64,000 nt of DNA from Salinimicrobium flavum (GCF_042684505.1 NZ_JBHULT010000009.1:176828-240827), one strand, 5' to 3'. Numbered from the stretch's first letter, positions 25,832-35,206 are shown. Numbers and translations: made by a program. The notes: generated by a model from the letters alone, not told the origin.

Positions 25832-26063
25832 AGGGATATATTTTCTCGTTCATTCCCCTTTTGTAAACAAAAAAAGGGAGTAATTTCTTTTATTTTGGAG
25901 CCCTTCAGATCTTAAGATCGAGGAGCTTTCCAAAAATTAATAAATAAATACAGCAACAGAAAACGGGAAAGGGTATTATATGATAATTTTATGACTGGCA
26001 GGAAGTTATTTAATAAGGCAAGACACGCCCGGCATTCCTTCGGAAGTGAAAAGCTGTAAAATG

Positions 26064-26095
26064 AAAAAGACCCCCTGTAGTCTGGTGGCCTTTTT
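26064..26095 (-). terminator. Rho-independent terminator after the glycogen synthase-like gene
   Basis: Read on the minus strand, AAAAAGGCCACC and GGGGGTCTTTTT pair (one mismatch, one wobble) around an 8-nt loop, with the T tract in the 3' arm. It lies 58-89 bp past the stop of the 26153-27715 gene, in the 321-bp gap before glgP. A 67-codon minus-strand frame in the same gap (25912-26115) overlaps the hairpin and is not believed. Confidence 0.75.
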
Positions 26096-26152
26096 TGATA
26101 TCTTTTCTCTACCAAGGAATTATACGGTCTTACAATACGACTAAAATGATCG

Positions 26153-27715
26153 TTAGTAAGCTATCTGAGGTTTAACACCACCAAAGTCATACAGCAGCTT
26201 ATAATATTCATCCACAGATTTCTTCCAGGTGAACCTCATCTTGCGGGCATTGTCCTGAATTTGTTTCCAGGAACTTTTTTTGTTCTGAAAGAAATGAAGC
26301 GCCTCCCTAAAACTTTCTACCATATTGTACACTTTTTCATCATAGGTCTTCCCGTCAAAGGCAAATCCTGTATGCACGTGCTGTACCGTATCTTTTAATC
26401 CCCCCGTATGGTGAACCAGGCATGGCTGGCCGTTTCGCATCGCCAGCATTTGGCTTATTCCGCAGGGTTCAAAAAGACTGGGCATAAAATACAGGTCTGA
26501 ATCGCGGTAGATAGAATCTACCACATCCTCGCTCTGGTAATTGATGAAAATGAAATTGTTCCTTTTGTAGCTAACAGTCCTTAGCAGCTCCTCATAATCT
26601 GTGGCCCCGGTTCCCAATAACACATATACCCCGTCAACTTCTGCAAGCTGGTCCAGGATCTGTAGTAAGGCTTCGGGAGAGTGTTTAAAGAAATAGAATT
26701 TTTGCTCGGTAAGCCTGGCCACACTGGCACAGATGAATTTAGGCTTCTTCTTCAGTAAAGGGATCACCTTATCACCGGTATGCGCCAGAAAATCTGACTT
26801 CGCCTTATCGGTTTCCCTTTGAAGCTGCCTGAAAAGGGTGCCAGCAATATTCTGAAAGAGCTGGTTCTTTTTAACCACTTTTACATTTTGATATTCAGAA
26901 CCGTTCAGGATCCCGTAAAACCTGCCTTCTTTATCGGCCTGTTTGAGATCGTTCTCCAAACCTTCCCCGCCAATGAACTCGGGCGGCAGACTGGGCTGCA
27001 TCACATCTTCCTTATAGGAGGGTGAAACGGTATGAACAGCATCTGCAAACCTTATACCCATGGCCATAAGGTTATAGCACTCATGATACCGCGGATCTTT
27101 AAGTGACTCTGTATCATAGTTTACGAACGGAAACCAGTTTCTCAGGGAAGAATAACTATTCTCGAAGGGACGTATTCCCTGGATCGCAAGGTTATGAATA
27201 CAGTAAATGAACCTTATATTCCTGAGATCTGAATACCCCGGAAAATAATTCCTAAGGAATAACAACAAACTGGCATGCCAGTCGTGCAAATGTACTATAT
27301 CCAGTTTCCCGAAATGTCCCTGTTTAATTGCTTCTGCTACAGCGGTACAGAAAATGGTATATTTTACTACATCTGAATAGAATGGTTCCTCCAGATCATT
27401 ATGGTAAATCCCACCAATATTCCCGGCTTCGATCTCAGGATGATGGATCACAAAATGTCTTATGTTATCGTATTGTTCTTTGGCAGGTACTTCATACAGG
27501 TAGGCAACATAGGTCACATCCCGTAACAGAAGGTTTAGTTTTGCTTTTAACACCCCCTCCTTGTGAAGTCGGGAATACGCGGGGACCACGACGTCAACCT
27601 TATCGCCCCTGTCTGAGATCTGCCTCGGCACATCGCGTATCACATCACCTACCCCACCTACTTTGCAGTTTTCTATACCATCATTTTCTGATGCAACAAA
27701 AAGAAATTTGTTCAT
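26153..27715 (-). CDS. glgA: Glycogen/starch synthase-like GT5 glycosyltransferase
   Basis: The 520-residue protein has the two Rossmann halves of GT-B starch/glycogen synthases, which transfer glucose from ADP- or UDP-glucose to the non-reducing end of a glucan. N-terminal markers are KVGGVGDV (about 18-25; the usual form is KTGGLADV), LDIVHLHDWHASLL and FIYCIHNLAIQG. C-terminal markers are FEPCGISQMLAMRNG and HHTGGLKDTV. The middle motif, normally NGID, reads NGSEY here, and the KTGGL motif is altered, so donor or acceptor use may differ from classical GlgA. No branching enzyme or ADP-glucose pyrophosphorylase is in the window. Confidence 0.85.
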   Translation of the reverse strand: MNKFLFVASENDGIENCKVGGVGDVIRDVPRQISDRGDKVDVVVPAYSRLHKEGVLKAKLNLLLRDVTYVAYLYEVPAKEQYDNIRHFVIHHPEIEAGNIGGIYHNDLEEPFYSDVVKYTIFCTAVAEAIKQGHFGKLDIVHLHDWHASLLLFLRNYFPGYSDLRNIRFIYCIHNLAIQGIRPFENSYSSLRNWFPFVNYDTESLKDPRYHECYNLMAMGIRFADAVHTVSPSYKEDVMQPSLPPEFIGGEGLENDLKQADKEGRFYGILNGSEYQNVKVVKKNQLFQNIAGTLFRQLQRETDKAKSDFLAHTGDKVIPLLKKKPKFICASVARLTEQKFYFFKHSPEALLQILDQLAEVDGVYVLLGTGATDYEELLRTVSYKRNNFIFINYQSEDVVDSIYRDSDLYFMPSLFEPCGISQMLAMRNGQPCLVHHTGGLKDTVQHVHTGFAFDGKTYDEKVYNMVESFREALHFFQNKKSSWKQIQDNARKMRFTWKKSVDEYYKLLYDFGGVKPQIAY

Positions 27716-27860
27716 GAAATCAACCTTTTAAACAGCAATTATTTTTTGGTGAAAATACCCTAATTTAACCTAACTGATAGTATATCAGAAAGTTAAAGAT
27801 GTCACAATTATGTCAGAATGATTTTAGGAAATCGGGCAGACCTAAGAGGGAAAACCCATT

Positions 27861-29660
27861 TTAACAGCGGGTGACAAAATACATTTTCATCATCCCTTTA
27901 TTCTTAACCTGGATCTCCCCACGGTAATCACATTTAAAATGATCCTTGACCAGTTGATAGGTGTTTTCAGATACATTGATCTTTCCGGTCTCTGAAGTAG
28001 ACTCCATACGGGCGGCGATATTAACCGCATCGCCCCAAATGTCATAGGAGAATTTCTTGGTTCCCACTACCCCGGCCACCACCGGCCCGGTATTGATCCC
28101 AATTCGAATATCAAAACGGGTTTCTTTTTCTGAATCCAGGGTTTTGGATTGGTTCACGAACTCTACCATTTCACAGGCCGCTTCCACAATTTTAATCGCG
28201 TGATCTTCTGTGGGGAAAGGTACACCCCCCGCGCACATATAAGCATCTCCTACGGTTTTGATCTTTTCGAGACCATATTTTTCAACGATCACATCGAACT
28301 GGGAGAAATAGAAATCCACACTTTCCACCAGTTCTTCCGGAGAAAGATTTTCGGCAAAGTGGGTGAAATTCTTGAAATCTGTGAACAGCACCGAAACAGA
28401 TTCGAACCTCTTGGCCCTAACTTTTCCATTTTCCTTTAGCTCCATTGCGGTCTCCTGCGGAAGGATGTTGAGAAGCAACAACTCAGATCTGTTCTTTTCC
28501 TTTTCGATGATCTTTCGGGTTCTGCCAATATACCTGTTGCGCCGGTACAGCCCAATAGCCAGTAGCACGAGAAGGAATAAAGCAATAACGGTAGCGATCA
28601 CCACCGTTCTTTGGTTCCTTTTTTGCTCGTTCAGGAGGTCAACTTCGGTCTGTTTCCTGGCCACTTCAAAATTGGTTCGTAAATTGGCCATTTCCTCTAC
28701 CGTTTCAACATTCCTTATGCTGTCCCTGAAAACTACGTATTTCTTAAAGTGACCATAGGACTCTTCGGTATTGCCGGCTGTATCATAGATCTCAGACAGC
28801 TGGTAATGAGCTTGTGCCATCTCATTTTTGAGTCCATAGGTTTCAGCCGCTTCCAGGCTTGCGTTGGCATAACTAAGCGCAGAAGATATATTGCCCATGT
28901 CCAGATAGATCTCTGCGAGAGAAGACAAGAAAGCGGTTCTGCCTCTATAATCCTTTTCCTCCTCAAGCACCTTAATTGCTTCAGAGAGATTTTCCTCTGC
29001 CCTTACTTTATCCCCTTTAATGGCATAAATTATCCCCAGGTTTCCAAGGCTATAAGCTTCATGAAACCTTTTATCATATCTTCTGAAAATATCCCTTGCT
29101 TCAATAAGATATACCAGGGCAGAATCTATTTCACCATTTTCAAGAAGATCATCCCCCACATTGTAAAGCGCTTTTCCCAGTTGAAATGTATCCTTGTGCT
29201 TTCTCAGATATTCCAGCCCCCTGCGGTAATAAACCATAGCGATCTCACTGTTCTTGCTTTCAGAGTAAATATTGCCGATCTCAATATTGATATCCCCCTG
29301 GTCCCTTTCTGAATTAATTTTCTCTGCAAATTTAAGGGCCTTGAAAAGATCTTCAAGGGCTGCATCCCAATTCCCTTTAATACCCCTTGATGCCCCTCTT
29401 TTATAGCGACCATACATAGCCGACTTCTCATCGCCAGCATCTAAAGACCTTTCGATAAGTAGATCGGCATATTTGATCGTACTGTCAGGGTCCTCCACTT
29501 CACCCAGGATCTCCCGTAACAGCTCCAGGTCATTTTGTCTTTGAGGGTCGGAATAATAAATAGACTTAAGACTATCTGCCACAGAGGTCTCCTGTCCAAT
29601 CCCTTTTTGACAAAAGGTTAGAGCTAGCAGAAACAGCAGGAAGTACCTGTATGGAATCAT
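27861..29660 (-). CDS. TPR adenylate cyclase (class III), membrane-bound
   Basis: The 599-residue protein has a signal peptide (ends GIGQ-E), TPR repeats (about 40-345), one membrane helix (about 351-371, VIATVIALFLLVLLAIGLY), a short linker and a class III cyclase domain from about 419. Metal-binding D428 (LFTDF) and D472 (TVGDAY), the EKIKT lysine segment and D540 (YDIWGD) for adenine selection, and N547/R551 (VNIAAR) for catalysis are all present. It should therefore be an active adenylate cyclase making cAMP. The TPR part would be periplasmic and could sense a protein or envelope signal. The small gene at 29668 lies 7 bp upstream on the same strand. Confidence 0.92.
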   Translation of the reverse strand: MIPYRYFLLFLLALTFCQKGIGQETSVADSLKSIYYSDPQRQNDLELLREILGEVEDPDSTIKYADLLIERSLDAGDEKSAMYGRYKRGASRGIKGNWDAALEDLFKALKFAEKINSERDQGDINIEIGNIYSESKNSEIAMVYYRRGLEYLRKHKDTFQLGKALYNVGDDLLENGEIDSALVYLIEARDIFRRYDKRFHEAYSLGNLGIIYAIKGDKVRAEENLSEAIKVLEEEKDYRGRTAFLSSLAEIYLDMGNISSALSYANASLEAAETYGLKNEMAQAHYQLSEIYDTAGNTEESYGHFKKYVVFRDSIRNVETVEEMANLRTNFEVARKQTEVDLLNEQKRNQRTVVIATVIALFLLVLLAIGLYRRNRYIGRTRKIIEKEKNRSELLLLNILPQETAMELKENGKVRAKRFESVSVLFTDFKNFTHFAENLSPEELVESVDFYFSQFDVIVEKYGLEKIKTVGDAYMCAGGVPFPTEDHAIKIVEAACEMVEFVNQSKTLDSEKETRFDIRIGINTGPVVAGVVGTKKFSYDIWGDAVNIAARMESTSETGKINVSENTYQLVKDHFKCDYRGEIQVKNKGMMKMYFVTRC

Positions 29661-29667
29661 AAATTTT

Positions 29668-30075
29668 CTAATCCTTCATCGCCAGTTTGGGATCAACAGG
29701 GTAAGGATCTCCTCCGTTGATGCTGAACTTAACTTCGTAATTTTCAAGACCATCAACCTTTTTATCCTTGATCTTCCCCTCAACCGTTCCGTCATTTTTT
29801 GAATTGAACTTTTCGACGATCTCGGCCCCTCCATCCTCTTTTTTCCTGTACACTTCAAGGATCTTTACGGTATCACTACCTTCTTTGGCCTTTCCCTGCC
29901 ACGTTACTTTTTTGTTCCGGTTAACGGTAGAAACATAATCTTTGGGATTTCCCGGCTCCTGGGGTTTATCTTCTTCCCTGTTATCTGAGAAAACCACACA
30001 ACTGTTGATATTATTATTATTGATCTTACCTGTGTCAACAGTTAACGTTATCAGGGTATCTTTTTTCTCTCCCAT
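29668..30075 (-). CDS. Small hydrophilic protein upstream of the TPR cyclase, unknown
   Basis: The 135-residue product is very polar (MGEKKDTLITLTVDTG at the start; many K, E, D and N), with no signal peptide or membrane segment and one cysteine (INSCVVF). The second half (VTWQGKAKEG..ILEVYRKKEDGG) looks like a beta-rich fold. I do not recognise the family. Its stop codon is 7 bp before the cyclase start, so the two genes almost certainly share a message; it could modulate the cyclase, which is inference from position. Confidence 0.6.
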   Translation of the reverse strand: MGEKKDTLITLTVDTGKINNNNINSCVVFSDNREEDKPQEPGNPKDYVSTVNRNKKVTWQGKAKEGSDTVKILEVYRKKEDGGAEIVEKFNSKNDGTVEGKIKDKKVDGLENYEVKFSINGGDPYPVDPKLAMKD

Positions 30076-30289
30076 AGCACTTGTCTTTTTTTTGTTTATA
30101 AATTACTGATTATTAAGATACTAAAGAATAAACGACTTTTCAATAATTTTCGGTGAAGCACGATAATCACCTTTGAAATGCAGGTAATAAAGGAGTATCC
30201 TTAATTAAGATGGAGGAAAGGTTGAAAATTCGTGAAAAATTGGTAAGTTAGAGAAACAGTCTGCTTTTCAGGTAATTAAACACGATAGA

Positions 30290-31231
30290 ATGAATCAAAC
30301 AAACAGGATCAACTGGCGGTCGCTCTTTTCGGTTAGCTCTATTGTATATTCTGTTTTGGGTGTGCTTTCTGCTATGATCGCCCTTGAAGGTTTCATGCTA
30401 CCCAACCATTTCCTGGACGGTGGAGTTACCGGGATCTCAATTCTGGCTGAAGAAGTACTACAGATCCCTTTCACGTTCCTGCTGGTCGCTTTCAATATTC
30501 CATTTCTCATACTGGGTTATAAAAAAATAGGGAAGACCTTTGCTTTAAGGGCTCTTATCTCCATTCTCATTCTCACCGTTTTAATGCATTTTATAGACCT
30601 TCCTGCAGTAACCAATGATAAATTGCTGATCGCCTTTTTTGGGGGATTTTTCATAGGATTGGGAATAGGACTGGTAATAAAGGGAGGCGGGGTCCTTGAC
30701 GGGCTCGAGATCATTGCCTTCTACACCAATCGCAATACCGGCTTTACAACGGGTGAAATCATACTGGCCTTCAATGCCCTTATCTTTTTGGGGGCGGCTT
30801 TTGTATTTTCTGTGGAAACGGCCATGTATTCTTTCCTGGTCTATTTTACGGCCGCCAAAACCTCAGATTATGTGGTAGACGGCTTTGAAGAGTTTACAGC
30901 CCTCACCATAATTTCAAAAGAGTGTGACGAGGTAAAATCACTTATTGTGAATGACTTTGGAAAAGCCATTACGGTTTATAAAGGGAAAAGAGGATATCTT
31001 CCAAATTCCTTTGAAATAAGCCATGACTGTGACATTGTAATGACCATTGTCACCAGGCTGGAAATTCATCGTATTAAAGAAGCCACCCTGAAGATAGATC
31101 CCGCTGCTTTCTTTTTTGTCCAGAGGATAAAAGAAGTAAGAGGAGGGATTGGTAAGCAAACCGCAAAAGATCCTTTTAATGACAACGTTCGAAAAGATAT
31201 ACCGGCAGGTAATATCAAAGCTGGAGAATGA
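30290..31231 (+). CDS. YitT family membrane protein (DUF161/DUF2179)
   Basis: The 313-residue protein has an N-terminal membrane domain with about six helices (about 12-200), including the glycine-rich G-F-M-L-P-N-H-F-L-D-G-G-V-T-G-I-S motif near 30-46 and GLGIGLVIKGGGVLDGLEI near 122-140. A C-terminal cytoplasmic DUF2179 domain (about 215-285; ALTIISKECDEVKSLIVNDFGKAITVY) follows. YitT proteins are common and poorly understood; a transport role is suggested for the membrane part. The last 53 bp overlap the start of the following HD gene, so both are likely co-expressed. Confidence 0.9.
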   Translation: MNQTNRINWRSLFSVSSIVYSVLGVLSAMIALEGFMLPNHFLDGGVTGISILAEEVLQIPFTFLLVAFNIPFLILGYKKIGKTFALRALISILILTVLMHFIDLPAVTNDKLLIAFFGGFFIGLGIGLVIKGGGVLDGLEIIAFYTNRNTGFTTGEIILAFNALIFLGAAFVFSVETAMYSFLVYFTAAKTSDYVVDGFEEFTALTIISKECDEVKSLIVNDFGKAITVYKGKRGYLPNSFEISHDCDIVMTIVTRLEIHRIKEATLKIDPAAFFFVQRIKEVRGGIGKQTAKDPFNDNVRKDIPAGNIKAGE

Positions 31232-31784
31232 GCTTCCTCCGGGTTTGTATTATCACAGTACAGATCACACCAAATATGTCCTTAGGATGGCCGAATTCCT
31301 GGCTGAAAAGGAAGGTGTCTCCGGCCGTGACCTGTTCCTGCTCAAGGTAGCGGCACTTTATCATGACACGGGATTCACTGTAGGCCGGGAGGATCATGAG
31401 GAAACAAGTTGCTCGATCGCTTCAGAAGAACTGCCCGGTTACGGACTCACTTCTGAAGAGATCAAAAAAGTATGCAGTATGATCCTCGCTACCCGACTTC
31501 CGCAGCAGCCAAAAAACAAACTGGAAAAGATCCTCGCCGATGCCGACCTGGAATACCTGGGAACCGACAAATTTGAAAAAGTTGGAGAACTTTTGTATAA
31601 AGAGATGGCCTTTCTCCAACCCGAAATGGATAAGGAAAAATGGCATGAAATTGAAAAGAAATTCCTCCACAACCATAAATACCACACCAAGTTTTGCAGA
31701 GAGAACCGGGAACCAAAAAAATCTGAAAACCTTGAAAAAGTAAAAAGAAAACTGGAGATCATTAAAAGTGATACTTCCCGATGA
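31179..31784 (+). CDS. HD-domain phosphohydrolase-like protein
   Basis: From the start chosen at 31179 (MTTFEKIYRQ) the product is 201 residues. An in-frame ATG at 31149 is possible but overlaps the YitT gene even more. The HD fold is marked by YHSTDHTKYVLRMAEF (first His), ALYHDTGF (the HD pair, about 59-65), the HEETSC segment and ADADLEYLG near 120. This is the metal-dependent phosphohydrolase superfamily (nucleotide or cyclic dinucleotide hydrolysis). The C-terminal part is basic and charged. The 53-bp overlap with yitT implies translational coupling. Confidence 0.82.
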   Translation: MTTFEKIYRQVISKLENELPPGLYYHSTDHTKYVLRMAEFLAEKEGVSGRDLFLLKVAALYHDTGFTVGREDHEETSCSIASEELPGYGLTSEEIKKVCSMILATRLPQQPKNKLEKILADADLEYLGTDKFEKVGELLYKEMAFLQPEMDKEKWHEIEKKFLHNHKYHTKFCRENREPKKSENLEKVKRKLEIIKSDTSR

Positions 31785-31874
31785 ACCTGTATAAATTTAC
31801 TAAAAGCAAGGGTTTATAAAATACCTCTTTTCAACCCAATTTCGTAGTTTAGCTTCTGCTTTTAGCCTTAACTC

Positions 31875-33203
31875 TTGGAAGAAAAAACCGTTTATACTTT
31901 ATCCCAGCTTACCCGCTCTGTCCAAAATGCGATTAGCAGGCACTGCAGTAAAGTGGTGTGGATTAAAGCGGAAATAGTCAAACTCAATTATTATTCAAAA
32001 TCGGGTCACTGCTATCCTGCCCTGGTAGAAAAGAAGGACGGGAAGGTGATCGCAGAGATGCGGGGAAATATTTGGAGCGCCACTTTTGACAATATCAACC
32101 AAAAGTTCAGGGCTGTCTTAAAAGAGGAACTAAAAGATGACATGACCGTCGTGATCCAGGGGTCGGTCACCTTTCACCCGGTACACGGGCTGGCACTTAA
32201 CATCATAGATATCGATCCCGCCTATACGCTGGGGGAGCTGGCGCGTGAAAAAGCTGAAACCATTGAAAAATTAAAAGCCGACCAACTTTTTAATGCTAAT
32301 AAAAAGACTTCGCTGCCGCTCTTACCAAAGACCATTGCCATAGTTTCTGTAGAGACCAGTAAAGGTTATCAGGATTTTCTGAATGTGATCAATTCCAACA
32401 CCTGGGGCTATAAATTTCATCACCTCCTGTTTCCGGCTATTCTGCAGGGAGACCGTGCGGTGAGCACCATTAGTATGCAACTGGAAAAGATCTCAGGATT
32501 TTCTGATGTTTTTGATGCGGTAGCCATCATTCGAGGAGGCGGTGGGGAGATTGGGTTGAGCTGTTTTGACGATTATGGTCTGGCGAAGAAGATCGCCAAA
32601 TTCCCTATTCCGGTACTAACGGGGATAGGACATTCCACCAATGAAACGGTGAGTGAGCTGGTGAGCTATGAGAGTTTCATCACCCCCACAAAAATAGCCG
32701 AATTCCTGCTGCAGAAATTCCATGACTTCTCTGTACCTGTACATCAGGCCGGGGAAAAACTGGATAAAGAAATAAACTGGTTATTCCGGAATCAAAAAAC
32801 GGGCCTGCAGGAGAGTGCAAGGCTGTTCAATTCCCTTACCAATAGGGCCATGGACAGGAATAAAGTGAATCTGGACCGCCTTGCACAGGAACTCTATATA
32901 GTTTCAAAAGAGATCTTTAGATGTAAGGACGAGGAGATAAAACAGCTGGAAAGATCCATTTTATCTGCTGCGAAAAATCCTTTTAAAGAATCCCTTCAGA
33001 AATTACAATTTTCAGAGGAAAAGCTGCGGCTGCTTTCCCCTGATAATGTACTGAAACGGGGTTACAGTATTACCCGGCAAAACGGGAAAGCCATTAAACA
33101 ACCTGAAGAACTCGACCCTGAAAAGGTACTGGAGACCCGCATTTTTGGAGGGACCATTACAAGCCGAATTGAAAGAACAGAAAAAATACCTAAGAATGAC
33201 TGA
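31875..33203 (+). CDS. xseA: Exodeoxyribonuclease VII large subunit
   Basis: The 442-residue protein matches XseA, the catalytic subunit of the single-strand DNA exonuclease VII. It has an N-terminal OB-fold (about 5-100, VWIKAEIVKLNYYSKSGHCYP) and a central nuclease domain (TIAIVSVETSKGYQDF, VAIIRGGGGEIGLSCFDD, FPIPVLTGIGHSTNETV). A long coiled coil follows (about 290-375), then a C-terminal LKRGYSITRQNGKAI strand pair. The start codon is TTG: the in-frame codon two triplets upstream is TAA, and the next in-frame ATG is far inside the OB-fold. It overlaps xseB by 8 bp. Confidence 0.95.
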   Translation: MEEKTVYTLSQLTRSVQNAISRHCSKVVWIKAEIVKLNYYSKSGHCYPALVEKKDGKVIAEMRGNIWSATFDNINQKFRAVLKEELKDDMTVVIQGSVTFHPVHGLALNIIDIDPAYTLGELAREKAETIEKLKADQLFNANKKTSLPLLPKTIAIVSVETSKGYQDFLNVINSNTWGYKFHHLLFPAILQGDRAVSTISMQLEKISGFSDVFDAVAIIRGGGGEIGLSCFDDYGLAKKIAKFPIPVLTGIGHSTNETVSELVSYESFITPTKIAEFLLQKFHDFSVPVHQAGEKLDKEINWLFRNQKTGLQESARLFNSLTNRAMDRNKVNLDRLAQELYIVSKEIFRCKDEEIKQLERSILSAAKNPFKESLQKLQFSEEKLRLLSPDNVLKRGYSITRQNGKAIKQPEELDPEKVLETRIFGGTITSRIERTEKIPKND

Positions 33204-33408
33204 AGATATAAGCTACACTGCTGCCTATAAGGAATTGCAGGAAATAGTTTCGGAAATGGAAAATTCTGAGATCAACATTGATGACCTGGATGTACGCATC
33301 AAAAGGGCTTCGGTGCTTCTCAAGACCTGTAAAGACAAACTTTTTAAGACGGAAAAAGAGGTGCAGGAAGTTCTGGAAGAAATAAAGAACTATTCTGTAG
33401 ACCAATAA
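33196..33408 (+). CDS. xseB: Exodeoxyribonuclease VII small subunit
   Basis: A 70-residue XseB protein starting MTEDISYTAAYKELQEIVSE, with the typical IDDLDVRIKRASVLLKTCKD helix and acidic/basic coiled coil. XseB binds the coiled coil of XseA and is needed for assembly of the active enzyme. The ATG lies 8 bp inside the end of xseA, consistent with coupled translation. An earlier in-frame start (33145) would lie deep within xseA and is rejected. Confidence 0.93.
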   Translation: MTEDISYTAAYKELQEIVSEMENSEINIDDLDVRIKRASVLLKTCKDKLFKTEKEVQEVLEEIKNYSVDQ

Positions 33409-33434
33409 ACACACGCCCTGACTTAAAAAAGAAA

Positions 33435-33459
33435 GTGCCGGAAATTAAATTTCCGGCAC
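33435..33459 (-). terminator. Terminator between convergent xseB and SulP genes
   Basis: GTGCCGGAAATT and AATTTCCGGCAC are perfect 12-bp arms around one base. On the minus strand the stem is followed by TTTCTTTTTT, a good T tract for the SulP transcript; on the plus strand it has no T tract but may still act on the xse transcript. Confidence 0.85.
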
Positions 33460-33466
33460 CCTAAGT

Positions 33467-35008
33467 TTAAACTTTATCTGTAGCCACTTTCCAGGTTGGA
33501 TCTTCAAAGATATTCACTTCGATGATCTGGTCGGCATTTTTAAGGAGTTGTTTGCAATCCTTACTAAGATGCCTTAGGTGCAGTTTCTTTCCTTGTTTCA
33601 GGTATCTTTCAGTAAGCTTGTTTACCGCTTCGATCCCCGACATATCTACTATTCGACTTTCAGAAAAATCAATAACTACCTCATCTGGGTCACCAAGCAC
33701 ATCAAATTTCTCATTGAAAGCAGTGACACTTCCGAAGAAAAGTGGACCATAGATCTCATAATGCTTCGTCCCTTTGTCATCAACATACTTCCTTGCCCGA
33801 ATCCTTTTAGCATTGTCCCAGGCGAAAACAAGGGCAGAAATGATCACTCCTACAAGTACCGCAAGGGCCAGGTTGTGGAGGAAAATGGTAACCAGAGTTA
33901 CCAGTACCATGACGAGCACATCAGACTTCGGCATTCTGCGGAAGGTCCTTAAACTCGCCCATTCAAAGGTTCCTATTGCCACCATGATCATCACCCCCGT
34001 AAGAGCGGCCATAGGCAATAACTCAATGATGTCTGCAGCAAACATGATAAAGAAAAGCAACATTACCGCGGCCACGATGCCCGATAATCTTGCGCGTGCC
34101 CCCGAAGAAACGTTAATAAGGCTTTGACCAATCATGGCGCAACCACCCATTCCCGAAAAGAACCCGGAAAGTACGTTGGCAGTACCCTGGGCCACACATT
34201 CCTTGTTCCCGTGACCACGGGTCTCTGTGATCTCATCAACGATATTAAGGGTAAGGAGGCTTTCAATAAGGCCTACCCCGGCCATGATAGCTGCATAAGG
34301 GAAAATGAGTGCAAGAGTTTCCCAGTTGAAAGGTACCATGGGAATGTGGAACGGAGGAAAACCACCCTTGATAGAAGCGATATCCCCCACTGTTCTGGTA
34401 TCTATCCCTAAAAAGGCCACTGCTCCAAAAATGACCAGGATGGCCGCAAGGGAAGATGGAAATACTTTCGTGAGTTTTGGCAGTCCCCAAATGATAAGCA
34501 TGGTGGTCAATACCAGGGCAAGTAAAATAAAGAGAGGTTCTCCTGTCATCCATACCAATTCTCCCGCTTCATTAACGGTCTTGAACTGGTTAAGCTGCGA
34601 CATAAAAATGATAATAGCCAACCCGTTCACAAATCCGAAGATCACCGAGTGCGGTACAAGTCTTATGAGCTTCCCGAGTTTTAATACGCCCGCTAACATC
34701 TGTATCAATCCTGCGAGAACCACTGTAGCAAAAATATATTCAGGCCCGTGTGAAATGGCAAGCCCCACGATCACGACTGCAACTGCTCCCGTTGCGCCAG
34801 AGATCATACCGGGTCGTCCTCCCAGGATGGAGGTTACAAGACCCATTACAAAGGCAGCATACAGACCCGTCAAAGGTGAAAGTCCTGCGATCATAGCAAA
34901 GGCAACTGCTTCAGGAATAAGGGCCAGAGCTACGGTTAGCCCGGCAAGAACCTCGGTCTTGTAATTCACTTTCTGTGAAAAATCAAAAAGATTGAAGATC
35001 TTTTTCAT
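33467..35008 (-). CDS. SulP-family anion transporter with STAS domain
   Basis: The 513-residue protein has the SulP layout. About ten to twelve membrane helices occupy residues 15-395, with GLTVALALIPEAVAFAMIAGLSPLTGLYAAF at the start and GGCAMIGQSLINVSSGARARLSG in the middle. A cytoplasmic STAS domain (about 410-510, VVIDFSESRIVDMSGIEAVNKL) follows. SulP proteins move sulfate, bicarbonate or other anions, often with Na+ or H+; substrate cannot be told from sequence alone. It stands alone and ends at a strong terminator. Confidence 0.93.
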   Translation of the reverse strand: MKKIFNLFDFSQKVNYKTEVLAGLTVALALIPEAVAFAMIAGLSPLTGLYAAFVMGLVTSILGGRPGMISGATGAVAVVIVGLAISHGPEYIFATVVLAGLIQMLAGVLKLGKLIRLVPHSVIFGFVNGLAIIIFMSQLNQFKTVNEAGELVWMTGEPLFILLALVLTTMLIIWGLPKLTKVFPSSLAAILVIFGAVAFLGIDTRTVGDIASIKGGFPPFHIPMVPFNWETLALIFPYAAIMAGVGLIESLLTLNIVDEITETRGHGNKECVAQGTANVLSGFFSGMGGCAMIGQSLINVSSGARARLSGIVAAVMLLFFIMFAADIIELLPMAALTGVMIMVAIGTFEWASLRTFRRMPKSDVLVMVLVTLVTIFLHNLALAVLVGVIISALVFAWDNAKRIRARKYVDDKGTKHYEIYGPLFFGSVTAFNEKFDVLGDPDEVVIDFSESRIVDMSGIEAVNKLTERYLKQGKKLHLRHLSKDCKQLLKNADQIIEVNIFEDPTWKVATDKV

Positions 35009-35206
35009 AAGAATATTTTAATAATAAAGGGAAAAAATGAAATATAAAGGAGATCCTCCGGGATGGAAGATCGTGGTACAGACTACTACCTGTTATTTCA
35101 GGGCGGCGTAACCGGGGAGGTGAATGTTTTTTTCTTGCTCGTCATAAGAGCCGGCAAAAGTAATTATTTTTTTGAGAAGAGAGGAGTAGATGGTTCGGAG
35201 TTTTTT

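Noticed and set aside
25912..26115. 67-codon minus-strand frame in the gap before glgP
   Set aside because: Contains a terminator hairpin and has no coding signature.
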